Source of the DNA: Gigaspora margarita | Lineage: Eukaryota > Glomeromycota > Glomeromycetes > Diversisporales > Gigasporaceae | Assembly (NCBI GenBank): GCA_009809945.1 | Contig: WTPW01001249.1 | Coordinates: 2,702 to 66,701, forward strand | DNA length: 64,000 bases | Reading direction: 5' to 3' | Part shown: positions 1 to 10,379 of the stretch, one piece after another | Position numbering within the stretch: position 1 is the first letter of the stretch | Layout: every line of letters starts with the position of its first letter | The notes under the pieces: model-generated | What the model saw: the letters and a program-made list of their open reading frames with translations, nothing else | Database searches by the model: none | Told to the model about the DNA's origin: nothing | Program-made: the position numbers and the translations under genes

Positions 1-147
1 GTTTTACCAAATTTGGTCTTATGGTTGCCAAGATATCTTCGCTCAAAGTTTTGAAAATTCTTATTTTTACTGGGGATTTTCATGTCGATCAGTATCAAAA
101 AAGTAAGTGCAGGAGTATCAAAAACGTAAGATTTGCGTCTCTGACAC
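1..147. repeat. right end of a palindrome-array element cut by the window edge
   Basis: The sequence reads like the terminal part of the arrays seen at 148-1864 and 40366-41809. It has a unit phrase (tggttgccaagatatcttcg) followed by a 'tactggggattttcatg' tail that resembles the outer flank of the 40-kb array. No gene is visible. The rest of the element would lie left of the window. Confidence 0.4.
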
Positions 148-526
148 CTATCATTCACGTGATTTTGCACCTACTAATCGACATACCAAAAAATCAAAAA
201 TTTCAAAACTTTAAATCAAAATATCTTGGTAAAATCTTAACAAATTTGACAAAATTTTTTTATTTGAATTCTATGATTGCATAGAATTCAAATAAAAAAA
301 TTTTAACAAACATGGTTAGGTAGTTATGGAAATATCTTCTCTAAAAGGTAGAGAAAAATCAAAATACCTAACTAAATGCGCCAATTTTTTAAATGAGTGA
401 TAATATCTCCACAACCACCTGATCAGGGCCAATAAAAAATTTTTTATTTGAATTCTATGGATTCACAGAATTCAAATAAAGAAAATTATTGAACTTGGTT
501 AAAGGTCATGGGGATGTGGGGACACT

Positions 527-1087
527 TTAAGAACAAGTTACCCTAGTGATAATCACGAATTATCACCTCGATGTTATCATATGATTAATTTGATTGGCCA
601 GAAAAATGTAAACAAATCAGGTAATGTGACGTGATTTGATATTTACCCCAGTATCGCCATAAAATTTTGCCCACATGATTTTTTATTGACCAATAAATGA
701 TCATAATTTAGTGTAATGTGACATGATTAGGAAAATTCAAACCAATCGTCTCAAAACGTCTCTTTTGTCAAAAAAGTTTATTTCTCAAAAGTTTGCATAA
801 AACCACTTTTTTGAACTAACAAAAAGTTTTTCTTGAGCGATTTTACTATATAATAACCTAAACCCAAACCCTAACTGAGCTCCCACCCTAACCTTTACCT
901 AACATAAATGAACTTAAAAGAATTTTGGTACTGATCATGTGAAATTTTTATGGCAATGTTGCTACTGGGTAAGATTTTATATTTTAGATATATCAATCAC
1001 ATAGTTTACATTTGTTGACCAATCAAATTACTTTGTGATAAAATCAAGAGTGATAATTCATGATAATCACTGGGTACTTGTTCTTAA
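527..1087. mobile_element. MULE-like MITE with CCCTAA core, inserted in palindrome array
   Basis: Terminal inverted repeats TTTAAGAACAAGTTACCC and its complement enclose about 555 bp. The terminal region folds on itself (gtgataatcac-gaattatcac). The subterminal motif 'gattggccagaaaaatg...aaatcagg' and a central degenerate CCCTAA tract (about 850-900) are shared with the other MITEs of this group. Flanks share 'gggatgt' on both sides, suggesting an 8-9 bp target duplication. TTAA also occurs at both ends, so a piggyBac-type duplication cannot be excluded. Confidence 0.6.
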
Positions 1088-1546
1088 ATCTTTCCGGGAT
1101 GTCTTCTCTCAAAGTAAGAGAAAAATCAAAACGCCTATCTAGGATCTGCAATTTTTTGAAAATTTGAGCGAAGATACCTTCACAACTACCTAACCAAATT
1201 TGACCAAATTTATTTATTTGAATTCATTGAATTTGGTTAAGTAGTGTGGAGGTATCTTTGTAAAAAAAGATTAGCATAGTTTCTATTTTGATAGGCAGTT
1301 TATTATTTTCTAACTTTAAACTTAAGTTATCTCCTCAACCACCTGATCAAACTTGATAAATTTTTTTTATTTGAATTCTATGATTCAATAGAATTCAAAT
1401 AAAAATTTTCAAGTTTGATCAGGTTGGTTGTGGAGATATCATTGCTCAAATTTTTTAAAAATTGCATAATTTTTAGTGATTTGATTTTTTCTAACTTTGA
1501 GAAAAGATATAGCCATAACTACCAAACCATGTTTGTTAATTTTTCT

Positions 1547-1737
1547 TACAGTTGAACATCCCAAAACTGATCCTGTCTAATCTGATAACCTGTCAAATTT
1601 GATAAAAAATTAATCCACCAAGTCCATTTTTGTTATATGAATCTATATTGTTTATAATGATTTCATATCTGATAACCTCTCAATACTAATACAAAACTTG
1701 TCCACCATGCATATTGGTTTGGGGAGGTTCAACTGTA
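1547..1737. mobile_element. Tc1/mariner-type MITE, copy 1
   Basis: A 187-bp element (1549-1735) flanked by TA. Termini are CAGTTGAACATCCCAAAACT and the complement of GGTTTGGGGAGGTTCAACTG. It sits inside a TTTATTTGAATTC hairpin of the array; removing it restores the hairpin, so the insertion is younger than the array. Two further copies of the same size lie at 28558-28743 and 63465-63650. Confidence 0.8.
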
Positions 1738-1883
1738 TTTGAATCTATATATTAATAGAATTCAAATAAAAAAAAGTTTGTCAAATTCGTTAAGATGTTA
1801 ACAAAATATTTTGATTTTTTGGCATATTCAGATATCATAGGTGCAAAATCACATGAATGGTAGACTTTCTCACATATTTCAGC

Positions 1884-2253
1884 GAAAGCTACAGACACAA
1901 CATACACATGCTTATGGACACAACAATGACTAGCATTACTAAAATACATGCTAACCTAACCTTAACTCTAGCCATGTTGTGTCCATAAGTCTTATGGGCA
2001 GTGTTTAAAATTCAAATTTGGTTTTATGTTCTCAAAAAGAACATTTTTAATTTCTTAATGTTTCTAATAAAATTTTAATGTTCTTTATATAAGGACATTA
2101 AAATTTTTTTAATATTAAAAAAATTTTTCAAATGTTCTCAAATAGAAAACATATTTTAATAATTTATGTTCTCAAAATTGTATAATGTTCTTTGGGAACA
2201 CTGAGAACATTGAATTTTAAACACTGCTTGTGAGTGTTGTGTCCATAGCTTTC
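1884..2253. mobile_element. TIR element (GAAAGCTA...TAGCTTTC) split by a hAT MITE
   Basis: Termini gaaagctacagacacaac and gttgtgtccatagctttc form an inverted repeat. A second inverted motif, cttatggacacaac/gttgtgtccataag, lies inside, and there is a short CCCTAA-like run (aacctaaccttaactctag). It belongs loosely with the CCCTAA-core MITEs. The target duplication is not clear. A 228-bp hAT-like MITE is inserted at 1999-2226. Confidence 0.5.
1999..2226. mobile_element. hAT-like MITE (CAGTGTTTAAAATTCAA ends)
   Basis: Perfect 17-bp terminal inverted repeats CAGTGTTTAAAATTCAA flank an AT-rich interior with repeated 'atgttctca'. The 8-bp flanks are cttatggg and cttgtgag, matching at 6 of 8 with both differences G/A, as expected for an old 8-bp hAT target duplication that later suffered transitions. 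Confidence 0.65.
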
Positions 2254-2444
2254 CCTTATTTTCTCTTAAAAAATTAATAGATCACATGACATAGATCTTA
2301 TTGATAAATTTCTATTGGACCTAAATCATTTTTATAGCAAAAATTTCTTCTATCTTTAATTTATAATTTTTTTTTAATATTCTATAGAACTGTAAAATTA
2401 AACAAAGAAATTTTTGTCGAAATTGGTCAAGTGGGTCTCAATAT

Positions 2445-3773
2445 CAGTGTTGGAAATTCAAAAAAATTTTATGATTTTTGTGAACATAATTTTTTTTTTA
2501 TAATGTTCACATTAAAAATAAATATGTTCACAAATAAAATTTATAATAATTAATATATAAAATTAAAACTCTTGAAATTACAAATATTTTACTAATATAA
2601 TTTATATTTATTAATTATAAATTTATATTTAATATAACTAAATTGTATAGCTATTTATTTATAAAATTAATATATTTAATCTTTATTTAAAACAATATAT
2701 TATTGATTATTTCTATATAATAAATTTGCCAAACTTTATATGCATGTCCAAAATCAAATCATTTATAGATGAACTATTTATAAAAATTAACAAAAGATAA
2801 TTAAAAGTTCTAAAATGTATTCTATTTCTAAGTTTGGTTTAATTAATTTTGTTATAAAAATATACATTCTACTACTATATTATTAAGTGCAATATACAAA
2901 CAAAATTCTATTCTTTAATTAAATTTTTAATATTAATTAATGAAGAACATTTAATTCCTAAATTGAAACAAAGTTATTGATTTTTTTTGAATTTAAAGTT
3001 GCAAAGCCAGAAGCACTCTATTTGTACTTGTATTAGCATACTGTATTTTGCTAACAATAAGCTATCTCTGAAAATAAGCTACCCCCCTCTTTTGGTCAAA
3101 AAACTCAAAAACATTTTTGACCCAAAAATAAGCTACCCCACGATTGATGACAGTTGCTACATAGTAAAGTCCCAAACTTTACTATGTAAATCGATTATTC
3201 ATTTAAGTAAACTTACTCGGAAGATCAATTTGTGCATACTTTGAAATTTTTAAGAAAATTGGAGAACTTTTTATTATTATGCTTTGAATTTTTACTTTCA
3301 ATGAAAAATAAATTTTTTTTTAAAAAATATATTCATTGAAGTTAAAATTAAAAGTCAAATAATAAAAAGTGCTCCAATTTTGAAGAAACTTTCAGTATAT
3401 AATATTCTTCCAAACAAGTTTGCTTAAGCACCAATAACCAATCTAAATAATAGAATTTGGACTTATAATGTAATAGCTATTTGCAATTGACCAAAAATTA
3501 ATTATATCCAAAAATAAGCTACTTACAGATTTTTGTATTCAAAATCATCCAAAAAAGGAGACTTATTTTTTGGAAACATATGGTAATAAATATAATAAAT
3601 TATGAATAAGAAATTATAAAAATTAAAATTTATATTCACATTATGTGAACATAAAATATAAAATTTTTGATTTCTTATGTTCACACTATGTGAACATAAA
3701 ATATAAAAATTTTGATTTTTTAAAAAAATTTATGTTCACTGTGAATGCTGTGAACATATGATTTTCAACACTG
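2445..3773. mobile_element. hAT-like element (CAGTGTTGGAAATTCAA ends)
   Basis: The ends are CAGTGTTGGAAATTCAA and the complement of TGATTTTCAACACTG, with subterminal 'gtgaacata' repeats on both sides. Flanking 8-mers ctcaatat and ctcaatgt match at 7 of 8. The element is 1,329 bp and non-coding, and itself holds a 543-bp TA-flanked MITE at 3041-3583. Confidence 0.7.
3041..3583. mobile_element. 'AATAAGCTA' Tc1/mariner-type MITE, copy 1
   Basis: A 543-bp inverted-repeat element flanked by TA. The arms carry 'gaaaataagctacc' at both ends and an inner palindrome around 3310-3345. The same family appears at 16790-17336 (547 bp), 17348 onward (partial), 20800-22690 (split) and 51583-52106 (524 bp). 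The open frame over 2987-3244 is only a reading through this arm. Confidence 0.65.
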
Positions 3774-4203
3774 CTCAATGTATTTTCAATCTCAAAAGTT
3801 TTTATTTTTAAAAATGTCAAGTTCTTTTTAAAACGTTGATCCAAGATATCATGGCACCCACCTAGCCAATTTCTTTAATTCTGCACAACTGTAGAATTAA
3901 AATAAAAAATTTGTATTGAAATTGGTCTGATAGATGCCACAATATTTTTGATCAAAGTTTTTGAAATTTTAAAAAAATGTTAGGAAACCACAAAGCACAG
4001 TAAAGATTTTTCTAAAACTTTGATTGATAAATTTTTTTATTTTAATTCTACAGTTCCATAGAATTAAATATGTCTTTGATCAAATTTTTGATATTTTTAA
4101 ATATTAGATAGAAGCCATAGCAAAGTTTTTTAAAACTTTGATCAAAGATATCATGGCACCCAATTGACTGATCTTGTTAATTTTTTTATATTAATTCTAC
4201 ATA

Positions 4204-4581
4204 GGGTACTTCTAGGCATCTCTAGCTAGAGATGCCTAGCGATAATATTTCAGCCAAATAGCTAATTAAAAAACAAATAAATCACATGATGGTCATTTTT
4301 GTGTAACACAAGGTAGCATGAAGGATGATCATCATAGATCAGTCTGACAAAACAAAAACAACGTGAAAAAGTAAAAAATGTGGAAAATACAAGAAACAGC
4401 TATCTAAACCTATTTCGGAGCACTAATTAAAAATGCTGGGAATGTGATTTGACTTATAGTAGCTCACTCTAACCCATCGCTGTATGACCCAAACCCTAAT
4501 TAAAATCATATGATTAGGTGTAGTTTTGGGTCAGAGATGTATAAGCTAAGCATCTCTAGCTAAAGATGCCTAGAATTTTCC
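4204..4581. mobile_element. MULE-like MITE with perfect 9-bp target duplication
   Basis: Perfect direct repeats ttctacata lie at 4195-4203 and 4582-4590, and joining the flanks restores an array hairpin. The ends contain TCTAGGCATCTCTAGCTAGA, each a self-complementary hairpin (ggcatctctagctagagatgcc). The interior has an 'aatcacatgat' subterminal motif and 'aacccatcg...cccaaaccctaat'. A 9-bp duplication is the usual MULE signature. Confidence 0.75.
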
Positions 4582-5298
4582 TTCTACATATTGTAGAATT
4601 AAAATAAAAACATTTGTATCGAAATTCATCAGGTGGATGCCATAATGTCTTCAATCAAATTTTTTGAAAATTAAAAATGTTGAACCTGCATGAAGCACAA
4701 TGAAGATTTTTTTAAAAATTTGATCGAAGATTTCTTGACCAATTTCAATAAAAATTTTTATTTTGATTCTATAGTTATGTAGAATTAAAATAAAATAAAA
4801 ATTATCAAAATAGATCAGTTGTGTGCCAATATATCTTTGATCAAGTTTTTGAAAATTTGAAAAATGTTAGAAGCCATGTGAAGATATAACAAAGATTTAA
4901 AACTTTGAAGATATTATGGTATCCATTAGACCAATTTTGGTTTATATTTTGTTATCTTAATCCCACAATTCTGTAGAATTAAAATAAAAAAATCATCAAA
5001 ATTGATCAGGTGGATGCCATGATATCTTCAATGTTTAATAATTTTAAAAAGGTTAGATAGAAATTACAGCAAAGTTTTTTAAAGCTTTGATCAAAGGTAT
5101 AATAGTACCCAATTGACCAAATTTGATAATTTTTTTATTTCAATTCTACAGACTATAGAATTGGAATAAAAAATTTGATCCAAAATTGGCTTGATAGGTG
5201 CTACATACCTTCAATCAAGTTTTTGAAAACTTTAAAAATATTAAAAGCCATGTGAAATCATGCAAAAATTTAAAATTTGATCAAAGATATTATGATAC

Positions 5299-6294
5299 CA
5301 GTATTGACAATTTACATCAGCCAAATAATTTAATTGGCTGTTGGCTGATAATTGCCTGCTTAGCCAAAACATGGCCAAGATTCTGTGGCCAAAGTTGATT
5401 GGCAATTGGCAGTAGCCAAATAAAAATATTGACCTAATGGCCAATTTGGCCATGGCCAAAAATTAGAATTATGTACAAATATACATATAGTATAAAAATT
5501 CAATATTTTGATCTATTATATGTATAAAAGGTAATTAACACCTAACATTAGTAAATCATCACAATAGTAACCTGTTGTAAATTATGTCTGAGTGTTTAGA
5601 TTCCCCATGCCATATATATATATATATATGTACATATGTACAAAGGTGCATTATTGCTAGTTATTTTCTCATTTCTGGCTAATGCTAAAAATATGCATAA
5701 TAATAGCACATGAAATTTCAATGTGTAACATTTAAATAAATTTATAATAAAAGATCTAATACTGAAAAATTTTTTTGATCAGTCTTAAGACTCATTATGA
5801 AACTTTGAATATTCTTGTTTGAACAAGTTAGTGTTAATTCTATTTTGTGTCAAAGCTCATTTTCTTGTTGTATTAAAAAAATAACTCAAAATTACTATAT
5901 GATATATAAAATTACTGTATAAGAAATATATTTAATGAAATTTGATTTCAAATATTGAAAGAAACATCTAAGTCAATGCACTTGGGCATTTGAATTATGT
6001 AATTAATTAAATTAGGGTTTAATAAATTTAATAAATTAATTTAACACTATAATATGGGTGATGAAATTATGACATTTAATTAATATTGGAAGTAATTATT
6101 ATATAATGCAATATTATAATAAAGCAAAAATTATACAATGATGATAATATACTAGTACTTAATATATCTAATTCTTATTAATTATGAGATCTACTAGTCA
6201 GTACTCAAGTTTTATTTACTCTTATATTATTGGCTGAATTAGGCAAAAAATTTTTTTGCCCATTGGCCAGCCAAGTGGCCAAGTGACAACACTG
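5299..6294. mobile_element. hAT-like element rich in TTGGCCA
   Basis: Termini CAGTATTGACAATT and the complement of AAGTGACAACACTG flank 996 bp. Flanks tatgatac and catgacac match at 6 of 8 with C/T differences only. Subterminal regions are packed with TTGGCCA/TTGGCTG motifs in both orientations, a typical arrangement for hAT transposase binding. The open frames at 5198-5459 are readings through these repeats. A short (AT)n run is at about 5611-5632. Confidence 0.65.
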
Positions 6295-6417
6295 CATGAC
6301 ACCCATTATACTAATTTCAATACATTTTTTTAATTTAATTTTATTATAGTTCTATAGAATTAAAATAAAAAGTTTTTATCAAAATTGGTCAGGTGAACTA
6401 GATATTGGAATTTAACC

Positions 6418-6715
6418 TAATGCCATGCAAAGTTAATTTTTTGTTTTGCATAATCCACTGACCCAATTATTCCAAAAAAAATTTTTTTGAACTCCTATTG
6501 TGCCAATTATTCTATTTAATTTTTTCTCTGGTTTCACCTGATAATGACCTTGATTTTGATTAAAAAAGAAAAAAAACAAAATTTTCTAATTCCATATTAT
6601 GCAAACTGAAGAATTAACTTTGCAAAACCTTACATATGAACATGAATTAATTTAGACTATGCAAAGTTAATTTTTTTAAAAAAAAAATCTGACCCACTGA
6701 CCAGAATTTTGAAAT
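6418..6715. mobile_element. Harbinger-type MITE, CpG-decayed copy
   Basis: This copy aligns along its length with 35577-35931: 'gcaaagttaattttttgttt', 'ttctaattccatattatgca' and 'actttgcaaaacctta'. Nearly every CpG of the 35-kb copy is TpG or CpA here. The right terminus is missing and passes into a gatcatgatca-rich stretch (6720-6850). Confidence 0.6.
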
Positions 6716-6950
6716 ACTAGATTATGTGATCATGATCAATCATGAAAATTTTTTGTTTGATCATGATCTATCATTGAGTTTGATCAATTATAGCCTTTTT
6801 GATGGATTTCAATCAATCATAAGGTTTGATTGATTACAATATGGATACCAGGAATGTAATTATGCTTGCATCATGAAGTGTATAGTTTCCTGCTATCTAG
6901 AATGGCAATTTCACAAATCTTGTATTAATTGAGCATTATTTAATATTTAA
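6716..6950. other. no gene seen; gatcatgatca-rich AT DNA
   Basis: Short inverted repeats of gatcatgatca and tgattgatt occur at 6720-6840, followed by unremarkable AT-rich sequence. I see no coding or RNA signal. Confidence 0.4.
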
Positions 6951-8160
6951 GTTAGTAATATCAACTCACTTCACAAACAACATAGTTGCAGAAAATTAAA
7001 TTGCAGGCAAGGTTATTTTATAGTTGATTAATTACAGATTAGTTTGTTTTATAGACAGTTAGTTCACTGATTAATTAATTTTAGTATTATTAAGATTTTT
7101 TAATTTAAAATTTGTGTAATTTATCAGTGAAATATTTTCTACAAAAAAAATTTTCTGTCTGTAAAATAATTTTGTCTGTAAATTAGTTGTTCATGACTAG
7201 GTTGTTTATAAAGTGATTGTTAGTGAAATAATATGGATATAGACTTATTTATTTATTATGTGTCAGTTGTTTTTTTTCTTTTTTTCTAAAATTTTAATTC
7301 AAAGACACATAACTATTTATTTATTTAATTTGTTTATTATTATTTTTTTTATATAACAGTAGACATACTTAATTAATAAATTTTATTCTGCTTTTGTAGT
7401 CAGATTATACAAGAATTTATAGAATTAATAAAAGAATAAAGAGTGCATTCTTAGAACTGTTTAAAAGCTGTAATTAACATACTAGATATTCTAATTACTT
7501 TTTTTATTTTCTTTCAACTTTTTTATCTTGACCTATATAATTACCCTCTTGTCAATAGTATGTTAAAAATAAATTGAAGCAGATATAAAAAGATAACAAC
7601 ATAATACTGCATAATGATATAAGTACAATTATAATTGGTAACTAGAAAATAGCTAAAATGAAATAATGAAATAATTAATAAAGAAAAATATGTGAAATTA
7701 AGTAATAATATAATTTAATTCCACAAGAAAATGAAGTTTTACTTTTTTGAATTTAATTTATTATATAATCTTAATTATAAATATAAAGTAAAGCAAGACC
7801 AACTAGATTCTGTATTTTAAATTAACCCTCTCCCCCTCCAGAAGGGGGAAGGGAGGGGAGGATGGTTCATATAGTAATATTTTAAAAAAAATTTTTTTCA
7901 AAAAAAATTTTTCCAAATTATTCCAAGACTGTATAAAATTTTTCTGAAATATTCTGTAACTCTATGTATATTTACCTAAAGTTTTTTTTACTATGAGATA
8001 GAAGGAGAGCTCTGGAAAGGAGGTAATATAAAATACAGAATCCAGTTGGTCTAGCCTAAATAAGTTCTATTTCTAAAATTTTTAATTTTAAGATGTATTA
8101 TATTATATTCCTTAGTATTGGTATGACTGTATTGTACAGCTACCAATTTTATAGTAATAT
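6950..8160. repeat. segmental duplication, copy A (CpG-poor)
   Basis: Matches 25670-26990 in the same order and orientation: 'caaggttattttatagttga', 'ctgtctgtaaaataat', 'atataacagtagacatac', 'aagttctatttctaaaat'. Copy A lacks the Harbinger MITE and the CCGGAC element present in copy B, and carries its own insertion at 7796-8052. No coding frame is preserved in both copies. Confidence 0.7.
7796..8052. mobile_element. 257-bp TIR element (AGACCAACT) with G/C-rich hairpin
   Basis: Inverted termini AGACCAACTAGATTCTGTAT and the complement of ATACAGAATCCAGTTGGTCT are near-perfect. Inside lies an unusual G/C hairpin (ctccccctcc-agaa-gggggaaggg, about 7829-7857), striking in this AT-rich context. The element is absent from duplication copy B. 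The target duplication is unclear. Confidence 0.6.
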
Positions 8161-8333
8161 AATAGTTTATATTAGAACAGTAAACAAGTTTTGTAAAATT
8201 TTTTATGCCAACTTATGATAGAAATCACATAATTTCAGTATTATCATTGGAATAGCAAGTTCTGTAACAGAATTATTTATACAACTTATGATAGAATTTA
8301 TGATAATCCAATACAGAACTAATCCAACCTTTA

Positions 8334-8583
8334 CTATATGGGGTCTTTGCTAGGAAAACCACAGTTAGAGACTATTTAGATTTTGACAATAAAATTTGAA
8401 ATTGCTAGCTATCTATTAATCCAATTTGAATAAACTTTTTTTTATTTTATAAAGCTTAAAAGCTTTATAAAGTAAAAAAAGGTTTATTCAAATTGGATTA
8501 ATAGATAGCTAGCAATTTCAAATTTTATTGTCAAAATCTAAATAGTCTCTAACTGTGGTTTTCCTAGCAAAGACCCCATATAG
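8334..8583. repeat. 250-bp near-perfect palindrome (foldback)
   Basis: Two arms of about 125 bp are almost identical inverted copies running from 'ctatatggggtctttgctag' to its complement, meeting at 'aaagcttaaaagcttt'. By eye only about two C/T differences separate the arms, far fewer than in neighbouring repeats, so it is recent or kept identical by gene conversion. It interrupts a degenerate 'agttctgtaacagaattatt' repeat and encodes nothing. Confidence 0.75.
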
Positions 8584-8930
8584 AAACAATGATAATAATT
8601 TAGTTACCATAATAATGAGTAAGTACTATAACAGAATTTTTACAGGTGAATTAGTTATAACAGAAAAAAAGCAATAGTAATATCAATATAGTGATCTTAT
8701 ATATTAATAAGTTATATATAACATTTTTTTTCATTTTACAACCTTGTGCTACTTTATTAAACAATTTTTATAGAGTACATACAAATTAAGTACTAATATT
8801 CATGTAGGCTACTACTGATAACTCCACTAGTACCCAGATATAGTTGTTTCACTGATGTTTGTTAGTCCCTAATCTATACTGACTCAACTGAATATGTCTT
8901 AGAGAATGACTCCAGGTCTAAGCTACCTTA
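8584..8930. other. no gene seen; degenerate 'aacagaatttttacag' repeat and AT DNA
   Basis: The left part continues the about 125-bp unit described at 19290-20560. The rest is plain AT-rich sequence without coding signal. Confidence 0.4.
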
Positions 8931-9775
8931 CTTCAAAATCAATTCCTCCTAAAAACTTCCTCCTTGAGCTTCTCATACAGAAGAATAAAAAAGAAAAAAG
9001 ATTAAATAGGGGCAAAGCTACAAAACCTAAATGATAAAACCAAGTTAAAACCAAGATTACAACCAAATGAAAAAATATAACTAAATGAAACTAAAGAAAG
9101 AGTAAAAAAAGAAAAAGAAATGAAGGTGCTATTAAGTCTGCACATGACTATAAAAATTATATAATATTATATAGAACATCTATCGAAATGCTATGTAAAA
9201 AAAAAAATTATGTCAATGACTAAAAGTCCAGTAAGAAATTTTTCACGTGTCCTCCCAATCTTCAACTTGTCATAATGTGTTTATCAAATAAACTCGAAAT
9301 TACTTGTAACTATGCTAGTTCCCACTCGGAGATATATTTCCAATATGAAAAGAGTAAATACTGCTGATCTTTTGAAGGGGGTAAGCTAGGATGCCCACTT
9401 TTTGGAAAAAAATTTGAAAATTCAAGAGGCGAGAGACATTACTTGTAACTAAACTTGAGAGAGTGTGCAGTCAGAAAAACTCATTTTTTGTTGTTCCCTA
9501 CTGTTTTACCACAGTAGCCTTTGTTAACAGAGAGGCTCTTTGCTCTCTACCAGAATTTCTTGTACCAAGGGCACCCTGCCAGTTATCTTGCACAACCAAC
9601 GTTTCTGGCTTGCATGCCAAATATATAAAGGAGTCCCAGAGCAGTTTGTTGACCTTTATAAAAACTGTCTGCTGTATTATCCTACTATACTTAACATATA
9701 GGTAATGCTCCAACAAAAAACTTTTTGTTTTTCTTCTGTCGGAAAGTATGGTCCAGATGATTATCAGAAAGAGTT
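8930..9775 (-). repeat. dispersed repeat D, copy 1
   Basis: Homologous, inverted, to 20986-22340: 'atgctccaacaaaaaac', 'gcccactttttggaaaaa' and 'ctacaaaacctaaatg' all recur there. GC content is higher than its surroundings and a 72-codon minus frame covers 9498-9716. That frame is not kept in the second copy, so it is not supported as a gene. Function and superfamily are unknown. Confidence 0.5.
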
Positions 9776-9810
9776 TTTTATATATAACTTATTGATATAT
9801 ATGATCTTTT

Positions 9811-10355
9811 ATCAGGAAAATAAAAACATTAATAATCAGCAGTAATATTCAAATTTATCAAATAAGTGCAGAATTTTGTTTAAAAAATTGCAAAGATCAT
9901 CAAAATTTAGATTTTTGCAGTTATTCACAGATTTTTTGCCAAAAATTTGTGAAAATATTTAAAAAGTATAATATTTGCAGATTATAATAGAATCGGAAAA
10001 TTAGAAATATTAATAATCTGTAGTGATTTTCAAATTTATCAAATAAGTGCAGAATCTTGTTTAAAAAATTGCAAAGATCTTTAAAATTTAGATTTTTGCA
10101 AGTTCTTCACAGATTTTTCGCCAAAAATCTGTGAAAATATTTAAAAAGTATAATATTTGCAGATTATAATAGAATCAGGAAATTAAAAATATTAATAATC
10201 TGTAGTGATTTTCAAATTTATCAAATAAGTGCAGAATCTTGTTTAAAAAATTGCAAAGATCTTCAAAATTTAGATTTTTGCAAGTTCTTCACAGATTTTT
10301 TGCCAAAAATCTGTGCAAATTTTTAAAAAGTATAATTTTCACAGATTATAATAGG
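9811..10355. repeat. tandem triplet of a 180-183 bp unit
   Basis: Three head-to-tail copies start near 9815, 9995 and 10178. Shared phrases include 'tcaaataagtgcagaat', 'aaattgcaaagatct' and 'aaagtataatatttgcagat'. Copies differ at a few percent, so the expansion is fairly recent compared with the surroundings. No coding frame. Confidence 0.8.
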
Positions 10356-10379
10356 TATTTGCTGATAAGAACACAAGAA

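Larger units (their letters stand above)
148..1864. repeat. palindrome-array element 1 (TIR-bounded)
   Basis: An inverted repeat of about 50 bp bounds the block: 'cattcacgtgattttgcacc' near 154 and its complement 'ggtgcaaaatcacatgaatg' near 1840. Between them lie several perfect or near-perfect hairpins of the form TTTATTTGAATTCTAT...ATAGAATTCAAATAAA (for example 256-304, 438-482, 1362-1412 and 1738-1775). They are separated by arms reading 'ggttgtggagatatcttcgctcaaag'. The block is interrupted by two younger MITEs (527-1087 and 1547-1737). No protein is encoded. It is probably a non-autonomous DNA element; the superfamily is unknown. Confidence 0.6.
2275..6400. repeat. palindrome-array 2, interrupted by three DNA elements
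   Basis: Repeated hairpins of the form TTTTAATTCTA-(c/t)AG...-TAGAATTAAAATAAAA alternate with arms reading 'ggtcaggtggatgccatgatatcttcgatcaaag'. Units are visible near 2380, 3890, 4050, 4590, 4770, 4970, 5150 and 6350. The array is related in layout, but not in exact sequence, to arrays 1 and 3. Insertions at 2445-3773, 4204-4581 and 5299-6294 cut it. No coding capacity. Confidence 0.6.

Noticed and set aside
527-1087. piggyBac-type MITE based on TTAA at both ends
   Set aside because: TTAA is part of a longer inverted repeat, and a gggatgt repeat further out fits an 8-9 bp duplication better; left as MULE-like with doubt.
2987-3244. 85-codon plus-strand ORF
   Set aside because: It runs through the arm of an 'AATAAGCTA' MITE and is not kept in the other copies.
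9463-9716. overlapping plus and minus open frames of 70-80 codons
   Set aside because: They lie in dispersed repeat D, and the second copy at 21-22 kb does not keep either frame.
9811-10355. CRISPR-like array
   Set aside because: The repeats are contiguous with no unique spacers; it is a simple tandem repeat in a eukaryotic setting.
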